From contig JANWXD010000010.1 in NCBI GenBank assembly GCA_025055455.1, positions 39,629 to 103,628 on the forward strand: 64,000 bases of DNA, in the 5' to 3' direction. Under the pieces are notes generated by a model. The model did no database searches. It was not told the DNA's origin and saw only the letters and a program-made list of their open reading frames with translations. The translations under genes were made by a program, and so were the position numbers. This DNA comes from Bryobacteraceae bacterium. GTDB taxonomy: Bacteria; Acidobacteriota; Terriglobia; Bryobacterales; Bryobacteraceae. Of this stretch, positions 1-8,878 are shown piece after piece. The stretch's first letter is position 1. Each line of letters begins with the position of its first letter.

Positions 1-572
1 ACACCCTTCCACTGCCGGCCCCAGTAGTACGCCACCGGCGTGGCCTTGCAGTTCAAACAGGCGGCGTTTTTCGGGCGCTTCACGTCAATGTGGTCCCGAA
101 GAATGAACTTGTGCGAGCGGTCCTCGTTGTACTCCTTGGTGAAGCCGTGGCCAGCGACGATCTTGTTGTAGAGGGGAAAATCCTTTGTCTTGGGGTGTGC
201 CTGTGGATCTGCGGGCGTGCCCCCGAATTGGCCGGGCGTACCCGCTTCGCTCATGAAATAGGTCTCATACTGAAACCGGTGGCAAACCCCGCAGCTTTCC
301 GCACGGAAGTCCACGACGGGCAGCACCTTGGAAGGATCCTGCGCCTTACGGTGCTCGTCGGCTCGCGCGTGGCATAGCGAGCAACTCAGGCCGCGGTGCG
401 CGCTCTCGGCGTGGGACTCGGCAAAGTCCGAGTGACAAGGGCTGCAGGTCTCCCGTTCCGCGCCCACACCCGGATTGTCAAGCGCCGGGCCTTGAGCTTG
501 CCAGGCGGACCAAGCCAAGAAGCCGAAGAGGGGGACGAAAAGCATGAGGCACAACGTGGAGCATCGCGGCAT
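1..572 (-). CDS. Multihaem cytochrome c, octahaem nitrite reductase-like (3' end outside window)
   Basis: About 190 N-terminal residues are visible. A hydrophobic signal segment (residues 8-25) is followed by three CxxCH haem sites (C43-H47, C64-H68, C94-H98) and then a CLNCK site (C172-K176). A lysine-ligated CxxCK haem is the hallmark of the catalytic haem in ammonia-forming nitrite reductases; three CxxCH haems ahead of it is the order known for octahaem nitrite reductases, whereas pentahaem NrfA starts with the CxxCK haem. It would act in the periplasm, reducing nitrite or a related nitrogen or sulfur oxide. The ATG at 572 is preceded by GGGAGG about six bases upstream. The C-terminal haems lie beyond the window, so the haem count and the exact subfamily are inferred. 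Confidence 0.75.
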   Translation of the reverse strand, partial: MPRCSTLCLMLFVPLFGFLAWSAWQAQGPALDNPGVGAERETCSPCHSDFAESHAESAHRGLSCSLCHARADEHRKAQDPSKVLPVVDFRAESCGVCHRFQYETYFMSEAGTPGQFGGTPADPQAHPKTKDFPLYNKIVAGHGFTKEYNEDRSHKFILRDHIDVKRPKNAACLNCKATPVAYYWGRQWKG

Positions 573-926
573 CTGACACCTCCCTGTATTGCTCAGCTCG
601 GCACCCGGAACCCGCGCCGTCACAGGCGCTGCCAGTCACGCTTTGCCGGCAAACACCGGATATTTCGGATCCGCGGCTATTATATGACGGTCCTCGGATC
701 GCGCTGACGAAGCTCTCGCCTAGTCCGGCCAGTGCGACATCGCACCAGCCGCTTGGCCTTCGCTGCAGCGCGAGCTGAGGCCACGCCCTGCAAGCCGAAC
801 AGGGGTCACGGTCGACTCACTTTTGCGTAGCGAACCTCTTGGTTCTCGTGGGTAAAGGTGCGGGCTCAAATGGTCGTCTCGCGGCGCGCGGTCCCGCTGG
901 CGGGTGTCCCCATGCCCGTGCCGCCC
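573..926. other. Intergenic stretch, no gene seen
   Basis: About 350 bases between the cytochrome start and the end of the broken efflux ATPase. Apart from a possible minus-strand -10 box for the cytochrome I see no convincing reading frame, RNA gene or terminator. In an intact MacAB-type locus a permease gene would follow the ATPase in this direction; no permease sequence is recognisable here. Confidence 0.5.
679..684 (-). promoter_or_regulatory. Possible -10 box of the cytochrome gene
   Basis: The minus strand reads TATAAT here, about 107 bases upstream of the cytochrome start codon. No good -35 hexamer stands at 17 bases, so this is only a candidate promoter. Confidence 0.3.
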
Positions 927-1636
927 TCACATCGCGGTTCCCATTCCGTCGTCTACGATCCTTCCTTCAAACAGGCGCACGGTGCGGCTGGCGTAGTCGG
1001 CGTAGCGCGGGTCATGGGTGACCATGCAGATGATCGAGCCCGCGCGGGGCAGCTCGCGCAGCAGCGCCACCACGGCCTCGCCGGTGCGGGAGTCCAGGTT
1101 CCCGGTCGGCTCGTCGGCCAGCGGGAGGGACGGCCGCCCCACGATGGCGCGGGCCACGGCCACCCGCTGCTGCTCGCCGCCGGAAAGCTGCATGGGATAG
1201 TGCCGGACGCGTGGGACACGCCTACCTGCGCCAGCGCCTCCAGAACGCGGGCTTTCCGCTCCTTGCGCGGCATGCCACGGCAAGTCCGGGGCAGCTCCAC
1301 GTTTTTCGTACACCGTCAAGTCGCCGATGAGGTTGAAGGCCTGGAAGATGAACCCAATTTCGCGATTACGCAGCCGCGCGCGTTCGGCCGCCTTGAGTCC
1401 CTCCACGGCCCGGCCCTTCAGGTAAGACGGTCCGCGCGTGGGTCCATCCAGCAGCCCGAGGATCGAAAGCAGCGTGGATTTACTCGATCCGGAAGGTCCG
1501 GCCACCGAGACAAACTCGTGTTCGTAAATTGCCAGATTCACGTCGGAGAGTGCATGGGTCTCCAGTTCCTCGGTCTGGTTGACTTTGGTGACGCCCTCCA
1601 GACGGATCAGCGCCTCCTGGGGCGGCCTGGCCGGCG
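927..1636 (-). pseudogene. Broken MacB/LolD-type ABC transporter ATPase
   Basis: Remnant of an efflux ABC ATPase. Reading resembles the family from about 1618 (LIRLEGVTK) through the Q-loop region, the signature LSGGEQQR, Walker [11 protein letters not shown] and the switch histidine (VTHD). Three kinds of damage are visible: an extra A in an A-run after VYE shifts the frame near 1300; a second indel near 1210 restores it (the skipped part reads ERKARVLEAL in another frame); and Walker A is GPSGSSKS, a serine replacing the essential glycine before lysine. The expected start region is interrupted by an in-frame TGA. The gene sits directly after the adaptor remnant, as in MacA-MacB operons, but no permease follows. 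I take it as inactive. Confidence 0.8.
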
Positions 1637-1649
1637 TTGCGTTGCCGGT

Positions 1650-2412
1650 TCACTCAAGACGGACACGGTCGTAGGCCTCCCACTGCGACATCTCGGAAAC
1701 GATCACGCTCTGGCCCGCCTCCAAGCCGTTCAGCACCTCGATGGTGGTGACGGAAGTGCGCCCCAACCGCGCCTGTACGCGGCTGGCTTGCCGTCCGGCT
1801 CGAGGCGAAACAGACTGACCACGCCGCCGGGCTGGCCGAAGACGGGCCGTTCGACGTAGAGGATATCGCGGATGTTTTTGACCTCGATGATGCCGTCGAC
1901 GCTGAGATCGGGCCGCGCCCCGGGCGGCAGAGCGCCCTCGAGGCGCACCTCCACCGTAACGGCGCCCTCGCGCACCGGCGGGTCTACGCGCACCACGCGG
2001 CCAGGGATGGTGCCGTTTCGGGCATCCACGATCACCCGCTGCCCGACCTGGATGTCTTTAGCCTGCGTCTCCGGAACCTTGAGCTCTGCCTTGAGCTGCG
2101 CGGGCTGCGCCACCTTGGCGAGCACCGTTCCGGCGGCCACTCGCTGCCCCACCGGGACGGCAACCTCTCGAAGCACGCCCAAACTTCCGGCGCGCACGTG
2201 CAGAGCCGCCACCTGATCCTGCTTCAAGCCCGCCAGCACCTGCAGTCTCTGAATTTGCGCCTGCTGTACCCCCAACGGGGCGCGCTGCTCCAATCACGCC
2301 CCCAGCTCGCGCCCGGGAAAGCGCCACTGGCACTGCGTGCTGGTGCCGGACTCGGCGAGCGCGGCGGAACGGCGGTGGTTTGTGAGCATGGAGACATTGC
2401 TGGCTCGGCTGG
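1650..2412 (-). pseudogene. Broken efflux periplasmic adaptor (HlyD/MacA family)
   Basis: The recognisable part is a coiled-coil hairpin remnant followed by the lipoyl/beta-barrel region (VRAGSLGVL, VPVGQRVAAG) and the membrane-proximal domain. The original end reads SVTTIEVLNGLEAGQ and stops at 1650, but a one-base loss near 1785 throws the current frame to an early stop at 1730. Upstream, a TGA at about 2294 stands between RELGA and LEQ where homologous proteins usually carry arginine, which is a CGA-to-TGA change. The N-terminal membrane anchor is not recognisable, so the 5' end is also lost. In intact operons such an adaptor pairs with the ATPase that follows and with an outer-membrane channel. 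Confidence 0.72.
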
Positions 2413-2703
2413 CTACGGAGCTGGGCCTGCCTCTTGCCCCGAACGCGGAAGCGGTGGGCGCGGAGGCATACTGCACTCCAGCCCGCGGAGGTACTGGCCC
2501 AGATGCGTCGCCTGCTCGTCCAGCCGCAATCGTAGCCACAGCGGGAAACTTCGTCCATGCAACTCCCGCAGCACTCCGTGGAGCTGGCCCCCGTTCTGCC
2601 TCGCCGGCGGATACCGGTAAACTCCCGTAGCCGGATCGCGCATTCCCGCCAACCAGACCAGACGCGCAACTGGATTGGGCTGCTCGCGAACGGTCTCACG
2701 CAC
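2413..2703 (-). CDS. Small hypothetical protein, possibly an Acidobacteria-specific family
   Basis: A 96-residue frame starting with GTG. The stretch VARLVWLAGMRDPATGVYRY, then a histidine-rich helix and a repeated amphipathic pattern (FPLWLRLRLDEQATHLGQYL), resembles small conserved proteins of unknown function that I associate with Acidobacteria, whose members carry a similar RDPxTGxYxH segment. The last 25 residues after that look random, so the gene may itself be truncated or run into the decayed adaptor locus. No signal peptide or membrane segment. Function unknown; it could also be chance coding. Confidence 0.4.
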   Translation of the reverse strand: MRETVREQPNPVARLVWLAGMRDPATGVYRYPPARQNGGQLHGVLRELHGRSFPLWLRLRLDEQATHLGQYLRGLECSMPPRPPLPRSGQEAGPAP

Positions 2704-2918
2704 TACGGCCTAAAGCCTCTCGCGGACCGCCCCTTACTGGCAGAACCTCGGTCGCCAGGGGACCGGCAACTCCTCTGCCAGACGCCTACGAGCCTGAGTG
2801 CTTCAATAATCTATGGACATCGGGATCCCGGCTACGCCTGCGGAGTGTCCGGCTGCGGGATTTCAGTCTTCGCCAGCGGACACGCGCTTGCGCGCCTCAC
2901 ACGCGCCGGAGGGGCTTG

Positions 2919-3515
2919 TCACCTCGCTGCGTAGGCGCGGAGCAACGCGAAGATGATGCCCGACAGCACCGCGATATGACCCACCCAGAAGGCGAAGGAC
3001 CATTTCAGCAGGTCGACTTTGACGCTGTGGATCTCGCTCCGTAAGGCCTGTTCCGTGCGGTGAAGGTCGTCCTTGAAGCGCCCCTCCAACTGACGAATCT
3101 CTTCCCGAAGCTCGGTCTCTACCCGCCCGATCTCTTTCCGAAGCTCGGTCTCTACGCGCCCGATCTCCTCCCGAAGCTCGGTCTGCACTCGTCCGATCTG
3201 CTCCCGGAGCTCGGTCTCCACCCGCCCGATCTCTTCCTGAAGCTCGGTCTGCACGCGCCCGATCTCTGCCTGAAGCTCGGTCTGCACGCGCTCGATCTCT
3301 TCCCGAAGCTTGGTCTCCACCTCACGGATCTCTTCCCGCAGCTCCGCCTCCGCCCGTCGTAGGTCTTCCTTCAGCGCCAGTTCGGTCCGCTGCAAATCCT
3401 CTTTAGTTGCGGCCCGGTGCTCGACGCTGGTTTCGATAAATTCCAATAGCGAGCGGGCCTCCTCTTCACCCAGCTTCGGCCTCAGCTTTTCGTAGACCTC
3501 CAGGACCGTGGGCAT
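2919..3515 (-). CDS. DUF1640-like coiled-coil membrane protein with 11-residue repeats
   Basis: A 198-residue protein: a short N-terminal helical part (EEEARSLLEFIET), then ATKEDL and an unbroken coiled coil from about 38 to 160, and a C-terminal membrane helix (about 172-192) with positive residues after it. This order matches bacterial DUF1640 proteins, relatives of the coiled-coil MCUR1/CCDC90 family; their bacterial role is unknown. The coiled coil is built of at least eight 11-residue units of the type EEIGRVETELR. The ATG at 3515 begins the conserved part; the frame stays open upstream, but only in sequence antisense to the neighbouring gene. It diverges from the BNR operon. Confidence 0.7.
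   Translation of the reverse strand: MPTVLEVYEKLRPKLGEEEARSLLEFIETSVEHRAATKEDLQRTELALKEDLRRAEAELREEIREVETKLREEIERVQTELQAEIGRVQTELQEEIGRVETELREQIGRVQTELREEIGRVETELRKEIGRVETELREEIRQLEGRFKDDLHRTEQALRSEIHSVKVDLLKWSFAFWVGHIAVLSGIIFALLRAYAAR
3108..3371. repeat. Eight tandem 33-bp units inside the coiled-coil gene
   Basis: Units begin at 3108, 3141, 3174, 3207, 3240, 3273, 3306 and 3339 with an exact 33-base period. On the plus strand each starts with aagctcggtct or a close variant followed by a variable ctacccgcccgatctc-like part. The first seven are very similar; the eighth is diverged. Each encodes one 11-residue coiled-coil turn, so gain or loss of units keeps the reading frame. Confidence 0.9.
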
Positions 3516-3650
3516 TGGTTCACCGAACAGTATATCGTGGCGCCCGCACCAGCCGGGCGCCGAAGGTTCGATCGCGCTCCCAAGGCGACGCGAACCGGCA
3601 GCGCCAGAGGCGTGCTTCGCCCGCGGCGACAGCAGGGTATATTCATACCG

Positions 3651-6600
3651 ATGCGTCGAAAACTTCTGCTGGGCTGCCTGTGCGCGCTGGCGGCTTGGTA
3701 CGCGCCGGCGCAACCCCCCGACCTGAAGCCGCTCGAAGGGCTTGCGTGGCGCTTTATCGGCCCGGCCATCATGGGAGGGCGCGTCACGGACGTGGAAGGT
3801 GTGCCGGGTGACCCTGCCGTGATCTACGCCGGATTCGCGAGCGGCGGCCTCTGGAAAAGCACCAACGGGGGCCATTCCTGGACGCCGATTTTCGAGGACC
3901 AAGGGACGTACTCGATCGGAGATATCGCCCTGGAGCCCGGCAATCCGGAGGTGGTCTGGGTCGGCACCGGGGAATCCAACACGCGCAACAGCGTCAGCTT
4001 CGGTGACGGGGTGTACAAATCCACCGACGGCGGCAAGACTTGGCGCCACCTCGGGCTCAAGGAGACGGAACGTATCTCGCGGGTGCTGGTGCACCCCAGT
4101 GATCCGGATACGGTCTGGGTCGGCGCCTTGGGCCATGCCTTCGGCCCGCACCCGGAGCGCGGCGTCTTCCTCACCCGCGACGGCGGCCGCACATGGCACA
4201 AGACGCTCCACATCGACGAACATCACGGCGTGTCCGACATGGACGTGGATCCGCGGAACCCGAATATCGTCTTCGCCGCGATGTGGAAGTTCGAGCGCAA
4301 ACCCTGGACCCACACCTCAGGCAGCGAGCAGGGCGGCGTCTTCCGCTCACACGACGGCGGCCAGACGTGGAAGAAGCTCGAAAAGGGCCTGCCCAAGCTG
4401 ATGGGACGCATCGGCGTCAAGGTGGCGCCCAGCAACCCGCGAGTGGTGTACGTCATCGCGGAAAGCAAAGACGGGACACTGTTTCGCTCCGACGACGGCG
4501 GCGACAGTTTCCGCAAGGTCAGCGACGATCGGGAGATTGTTTCGCGCGGATTCTACTACGCGGACCTGCGCGTGGATCCCTCCAACGAGAACCGCCTGTA
4601 CGCTCTGGCGACGCGCCTCTTCCTCTCCGTGGACGGCGGCAAGACGTGGAAGTCCATCACCGGCGGCACGCACGTGGATTATCACGCTCTCTGGATCGAT
4701 CCCGTCAACCCGAAGCGCCTCTGGCAGGGCAACGACGGGGGGCTGGCCGTTTCCCACGACGGCGGCGAGACCTGGCAGGCAGTCTACAACATCGCGCTCG
4801 GGCAGTTTTATCAGATCCACGCGGACAACCGCCAGCCGTTCTATTACGTCATGGGTGGGCTTCAGGACAACGGAAGTTGGACCGGCCCATCGCGCACGCG
4901 CGAGCCCGCGGGCATCCTCAACGACGACTGGCGCCTGGTTTCCTTCGGCGACGGATTTTATATCTTCAACCACCCGGATGAGCCCGATTTGTATCTGAGC
5001 GAATCGCAAGGGGGCCGGGTGGTGCGTACCGACCTGCGCACGCGGGAGCAGCAGTCGGTGGCCGTCGAAGCGGTCGGCACGGCAGGCGGCGGCGCGGCCG
5101 AGGCCCGGTACCGATTCAACTGGAATGCGCCTCTGGTGCCGTCTCCGCACGACAAGAACACGGTCTACACGGCAGGCAACGTCGTGTTCCGATCCACGGA
5201 TTTTGGCAGGACCTGGCGGGCCATCAGCCCGGATCTCACCACCGATGACAAAGAGAAGCAGAAACCGGCGGGAGGCCCGGTCTGGTTCGACAACTCCACG
5301 GCGGAATACCACTGCACTGTGCTGAGCCTAGCCGAATCGCCGGTGAAGCCTGGCATGATCTGGGCGGGCACCGACGACGGGAATCTGCAATTGACCACCG
5401 ACGGCGGCAAGAGTTGGCGGAACCTCATCGGCAACGTGCCCGGCATTCCGCCCCACTCGCCGGTGTCTCACATCGAACCCTCGTGGACCTCGCCGGAGGT
5501 GGCTTACGTGGCCTTCGACCGGCACATGTTCGATGACTTCCGCCCGTATATCTTCAAGACGGAAGACGGCGGGCGAACCTGGACGCGCATTTCGGGCGAT
5601 CTGCCCGCGAAAGCCTATGTGCACATCGTGCGCGAGGACCCGAGGAACCCCAAATTGCTGTACGCCGGCACCGAGTTGGGCCTTTACGCCAGCTACGACG
5701 GCGGCAAGCATTGGCGTTTCCTGAAATTGAAGAACCTTCCGCCGGTGCCGGTGCACGACATCCTGGTGCATCCGCGGGAGAACGATTTGATTCTCGGCAC
5801 GCATGGACGGAGCATCGTGATTCTGGACGACGCGACGCCGGTGCAACAGTGGAGTCCGGACCTAGCCAGCCGGGAGGCGCACTTGTTTCCGGTGCGGCCT
5901 GCGCTTCGCTTTGCCACGCGAATGAGCCGCTACGGGCTGGGCGGCGCGCAGTTCAAGGGACCGAACCCACCCTACGGGGCGCTGATCACGTTCTATCTCA
6001 AAGAGGACGCCCCGGAAAAAAATCCTCCGAAGATCGAGATTCTGGACGCCGCCGGCAAAGTCATCCGGACACTGGACGAAGTCCCGCGCGGAAAAGGCGT
6101 CCACCGCGTGGCATGGGACTTGCGCATGGATCCACCCGCCAGGCGGCGACCGCCCGAAGACGACGAAGAAGACTTCGGCGCGGGTCTCCAGGGCGTGCAC
6201 GTGCTGCCGGGAACCTACACGGTTCGTTTGCGCGTCGCGGGCCGCGCGGTGGAAGAAAAGGTCGAGGTCCGCATGGATCCGACCGTGCGCGTCACTCGCG
6301 CCGAGCTCGAAGAGCGATTCGAACTTGCGGCCAAGCTGCGGGAGATGGTGCACGAAGGCAATCGCAGCTTGAAGGCGCTCGACAGTCTCAAGCACCAGCT
6401 CGAGCAGACGGCGAAACTGTTGCAGGAGCAGGCACCAGAAAAAGCGCGGCAGATGGGGAAGACATTCGAGGACTACCAGAAGGAGATCGCTCGAGTCACG
6501 GAGACCATCGGGCGCCCGCCAGGCGCCTCGACATTGGAGTACGGCCCGCGGGTGGTCGAGAAGCTGGTGGCGCTCTACCAAGCGGTGGAGGGGCCGAACG

Positions 6601-6785
6601 CGGCACCTACCGACCGCCAGAAGGAGGCCGCCGAGGAACTGTCCTTGGAGTTCGCCCGGCGCATCGAGGCCGTCCGTGAATTCTTCCGCCGCACGGTGGC
6701 GGACTGGAACCGCGCTCTGGCCGCGGCCGGGGTGCCGCAATTGTTTGTGGCGGAGTTGGAATCGACGGAACGGAGGTCAAGATGA
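3651..6785 (+). CDS. Secreted BNR/Asp-box (VPS10/sortilin-like) beta-propeller protein
   Basis: A 1044-residue exported protein. The signal peptide is at residues 1-21 (MRRKLLLGCLCALAAWYAPA). The body carries about ten Asp-box motifs (S/T-x-D/N-x-G-x-x-W), for example STNGGHSW, STDGGKTW, SHDGGETW, TEDGGRTW and SYDGGKHW, which build one or two beta-propellers of the sortilin/BNR type usually annotated as glycosyl hydrolase. After about residue 780 come a beta-rich domain and a C-terminal helical region of about 150 residues. I chose ATG 3651 because the signal peptide begins there; the open frame upstream is not protein-like. The stop overlaps the next start (ATGA), so the two genes are translationally coupled. 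The substrate is not evident from the sequence. Confidence 0.85.
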   Translation: MRRKLLLGCLCALAAWYAPAQPPDLKPLEGLAWRFIGPAIMGGRVTDVEGVPGDPAVIYAGFASGGLWKSTNGGHSWTPIFEDQGTYSIGDIALEPGNPEVVWVGTGESNTRNSVSFGDGVYKSTDGGKTWRHLGLKETERISRVLVHPSDPDTVWVGALGHAFGPHPERGVFLTRDGGRTWHKTLHIDEHHGVSDMDVDPRNPNIVFAAMWKFERKPWTHTSGSEQGGVFRSHDGGQTWKKLEKGLPKLMGRIGVKVAPSNPRVVYVIAESKDGTLFRSDDGGDSFRKVSDDREIVSRGFYYADLRVDPSNENRLYALATRLFLSVDGGKTWKSITGGTHVDYHALWIDPVNPKRLWQGNDGGLAVSHDGGETWQAVYNIALGQFYQIHADNRQPFYYVMGGLQDNGSWTGPSRTREPAGILNDDWRLVSFGDGFYIFNHPDEPDLYLSESQGGRVVRTDLRTREQQSVAVEAVGTAGGGAAEARYRFNWNAPLVPSPHDKNTVYTAGNVVFRSTDFGRTWRAISPDLTTDDKEKQKPAGGPVWFDNSTAEYHCTVLSLAESPVKPGMIWAGTDDGNLQLTTDGGKSWRNLIGNVPGIPPHSPVSHIEPSWTSPEVAYVAFDRHMFDDFRPYIFKTEDGGRTWTRISGDLPAKAYVHIVREDPRNPKLLYAGTELGLYASYDGGKHWRFLKLKNLPPVPVHDILVHPRENDLILGTHGRSIVILDDATPVQQWSPDLASREAHLFPVRPALRFATRMSRYGLGGAQFKGPNPPYGALITFYLKEDAPEKNPPKIEILDAAGKVIRTLDEVPRGKGVHRVAWDLRMDPPARRRPPEDDEEDFGAGLQGVHVLPGTYTVRLRVAGRAVEEKVEVRMDPTVRVTRAELEERFELAAKLREMVHEGNRSLKALDSLKHQLEQTAKLLQEQAPEKARQMGKTFEDYQKEIARVTETIGRPPGASTLEYGPRVVEKLVALYQAVEGPNAAPTDRQKEAAEELSLEFARRIEAVREFFRRTVADWNRALAAAGVPQLFVAELESTERRSR

Positions 6786-8803
6786 GACGCGCAATCGGGG
6801 CCCTCGCTGGAGCGGTGCTGGTGGGCTGCGGGTTGGGTGGCGAAAAGACCGCGCGAATCGAAAGCTCGGGAATTCGGATCGAGTTCAACGACCGCATGCA
6901 CACCCGAATCACGGCACGGACCGACGGCCGAGAGACGCCGCTCGGCGCGTTTCAGCCCTCCGAATCCGTGAGCCTGGCCTCGGGCGACGTCAAGGATTTC
7001 GTGCTACGCCGCGTGCGATCGGAGAAAATCCGCGACCGCATCGGGCCCGGCACACGCTACACGCTCACCGGCGACGCCGCGTCGTTGCGGAAGACGGTGC
7101 TGGTGACGCTGTACGATTCGTTTCCCACCATGGCGGTTTTCCAGGTTTCTTACGAGAACACAGGACAAGGCGACGTTACCGTGACGGGTTGGACCAACCA
7201 TGCGCTCGCGGTGGAGGCGCAGGCCGCCCAGGAGCCAGCTTTCTGGTCCCTCCAAGCCGGCTCCTACGCCAAACGCCCTGATTGGGTGCTGCCGCTTCAG
7301 GTCGGATTCCGCCAGGAAAATTTCCTCGGCATGAACGCCACCGATTACGGCGGCGGCACGCCGGTCGTCGACGTCTGGCGGCGGGACGCGGGTCTGGCGG
7401 TGGGCCACTTGGAGCTCGCGCCGAAGCTGGTTTCGCTTCCTGTGGCCCGGCCGGAGCCGGGCTATGCCACGGTAGCCGTGGCGGCGCGCGTTCACCGGGT
7501 GCTCAAGCCGGGCGAGCAGTTCCGCACCCTACGGACATTTGTCGCCGTGCACCGGGGAGACTATTTCGAGACCCTTGTGCAATACCGGCGGTTCATGACC
7601 GCGCAGGGGGTCCGCTTCGGCCAGCCCCCGGAGGTGGCTTTCGAACCCATCTGGTGCGCCTGGGGTTTCGGGCGGAAGTTCCTCCCGGCGCAAATCGAGC
7701 GCGCCTTGCCGATGGTCAAGAGGCTCGGCTTCGGTTGGGTTGTAGTGGACGACGGCTGGCAGGAAGCGGAAGGAGACTGGCGGCCTGTTCGCTCCAAATT
7801 CCCGCGGGGCGACGACGACATGCGCGCGCTGGTGGACCGCATCCACGCGGCAGGCTTCCGGGCGCAGTTGTGGTGGGCGCCGCTTGCGGCGGATCCGGGA
7901 ACTGAACTGTTGCGCCGCCGCCCGGACGTGGTTCTCCAGACCGCGGACGGGGGCACGCAAAAGATCACGTGGTGGGATTCTGTCTACTTGTGTCCGGCCT
8001 ACGACAAAGTCTGGCAGGACGCGCGAGAGTTCGTCGTGCGCGCCCTCCGGGAGTGGGACTACGACGGACTCAAGATTGACGGCCAACATCTCAACGCGGC
8101 GCCGCCTTGTTACAACCCGCGCCACGGGCACCGCAGCCCGGAGGAGGCTTACGAGGGCCTTCCGGGATTCTTCCAGGTCATCTACGAGGCCGCGCGGAGC
8201 GTCAAGCCAGACGCTCTCGTGGAGATCTGCCCCTGCGGAACCTCCTACTCCTTCTTCACGCTTCCCTACCTCAACATGGCCGTGGCTTCGGATCCGACCA
8301 GTTCCTGGCAAATTCGAACGAAAGGCAAGACGCTCCGGGCGCTGCTGGGACCAGCGGCGGTGTATTTCGGGGACCACGTGGAGCTGAGTGATGACGGGAC
8401 GGATTTCGCATCCACATTGGGCGTCGGAGGCGTGATCGGCACGAACTTCGTTTGGCCGCCGGCGGGCCGCAGGCGAGTGGATTTGACGCCCGAGCGGGAG
8501 CAGCTTTTTGCACGCTGGGTGGAGATCTACCGCCGATTGATGCTACCAAAGGGCGAGTACTTGGGCGCACTGTACGACATCGGCTTTGACCGCCCCGAGG
8601 CGCACGCCATCCGCAAGGATGGTCGCATGTATTATGCCTTTTTCGCCCCTTCGTGGCACGGACCGGTGGTGCTTCGGGGCCTCGAGCCTCGGCCCTATCG
8701 GGTCACAGATTACACGCGAGGCATCGATTACGGCACAGTCAAAGGCCCCCAGGCGACGCTCAAGGTGCGCTTCGAACGACACTTATTGCTCGAGGCGCGT
8801 TGA
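6782..8803 (+). CDS. GH36-like alpha-galactosidase lipoprotein
   Basis: A 673-residue protein. The N-terminus MRRAIGALAGAVLVGC ends in a lipobox, so it is probably a lipoprotein. Residues 20-260 form a beta-rich N-terminal domain. A TIM barrel follows with clan GH-D features: WCAWGFG, VVDDGWQ, QLWWAP, YDGLKIDGQ with the likely nucleophile D433, and ASDPTSSW with a likely acid/base D504. A C-terminal beta domain closes it. It probably hydrolyses alpha-galactosides or related alpha-glycosides at the cell surface. It overlaps the preceding BNR gene by ATGA, which suggests joint use on one glycan. Specificity within clan GH-D (galactosidase, N-acetylgalactosaminidase or other) cannot be decided by eye. 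Confidence 0.82.
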   Translation: MRRAIGALAGAVLVGCGLGGEKTARIESSGIRIEFNDRMHTRITARTDGRETPLGAFQPSESVSLASGDVKDFVLRRVRSEKIRDRIGPGTRYTLTGDAASLRKTVLVTLYDSFPTMAVFQVSYENTGQGDVTVTGWTNHALAVEAQAAQEPAFWSLQAGSYAKRPDWVLPLQVGFRQENFLGMNATDYGGGTPVVDVWRRDAGLAVGHLELAPKLVSLPVARPEPGYATVAVAARVHRVLKPGEQFRTLRTFVAVHRGDYFETLVQYRRFMTAQGVRFGQPPEVAFEPIWCAWGFGRKFLPAQIERALPMVKRLGFGWVVVDDGWQEAEGDWRPVRSKFPRGDDDMRALVDRIHAAGFRAQLWWAPLAADPGTELLRRRPDVVLQTADGGTQKITWWDSVYLCPAYDKVWQDAREFVVRALREWDYDGLKIDGQHLNAAPPCYNPRHGHRSPEEAYEGLPGFFQVIYEAARSVKPDALVEICPCGTSYSFFTLPYLNMAVASDPTSSWQIRTKGKTLRALLGPAAVYFGDHVELSDDGTDFASTLGVGGVIGTNFVWPPAGRRRVDLTPEREQLFARWVEIYRRLMLPKGEYLGALYDIGFDRPEAHAIRKDGRMYYAFFAPSWHGPVVLRGLEPRPYRVTDYTRGIDYGTVKGPQATLKVRFERHLLLEAR

Positions 8804-8878
8804 TGCCCTGGACGTACGCCCCGATTCCCGGCACGGACGCCTGGGGGTGGCCCGTCTGCAACCTCACCCCATCCTCGG

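Noticed and set aside
3108..3371. Tandem 33-bp units as a possible CRISPR array
   Set aside because: There are no unique spacers; the units are contiguous and in frame with a coiled-coil protein.
2919..4313. A 464-codon reading of the coiled-coil gene
   Set aside because: Residues upstream of the ATG at 3515 are antisense to the BNR protein gene and lack any family resemblance.
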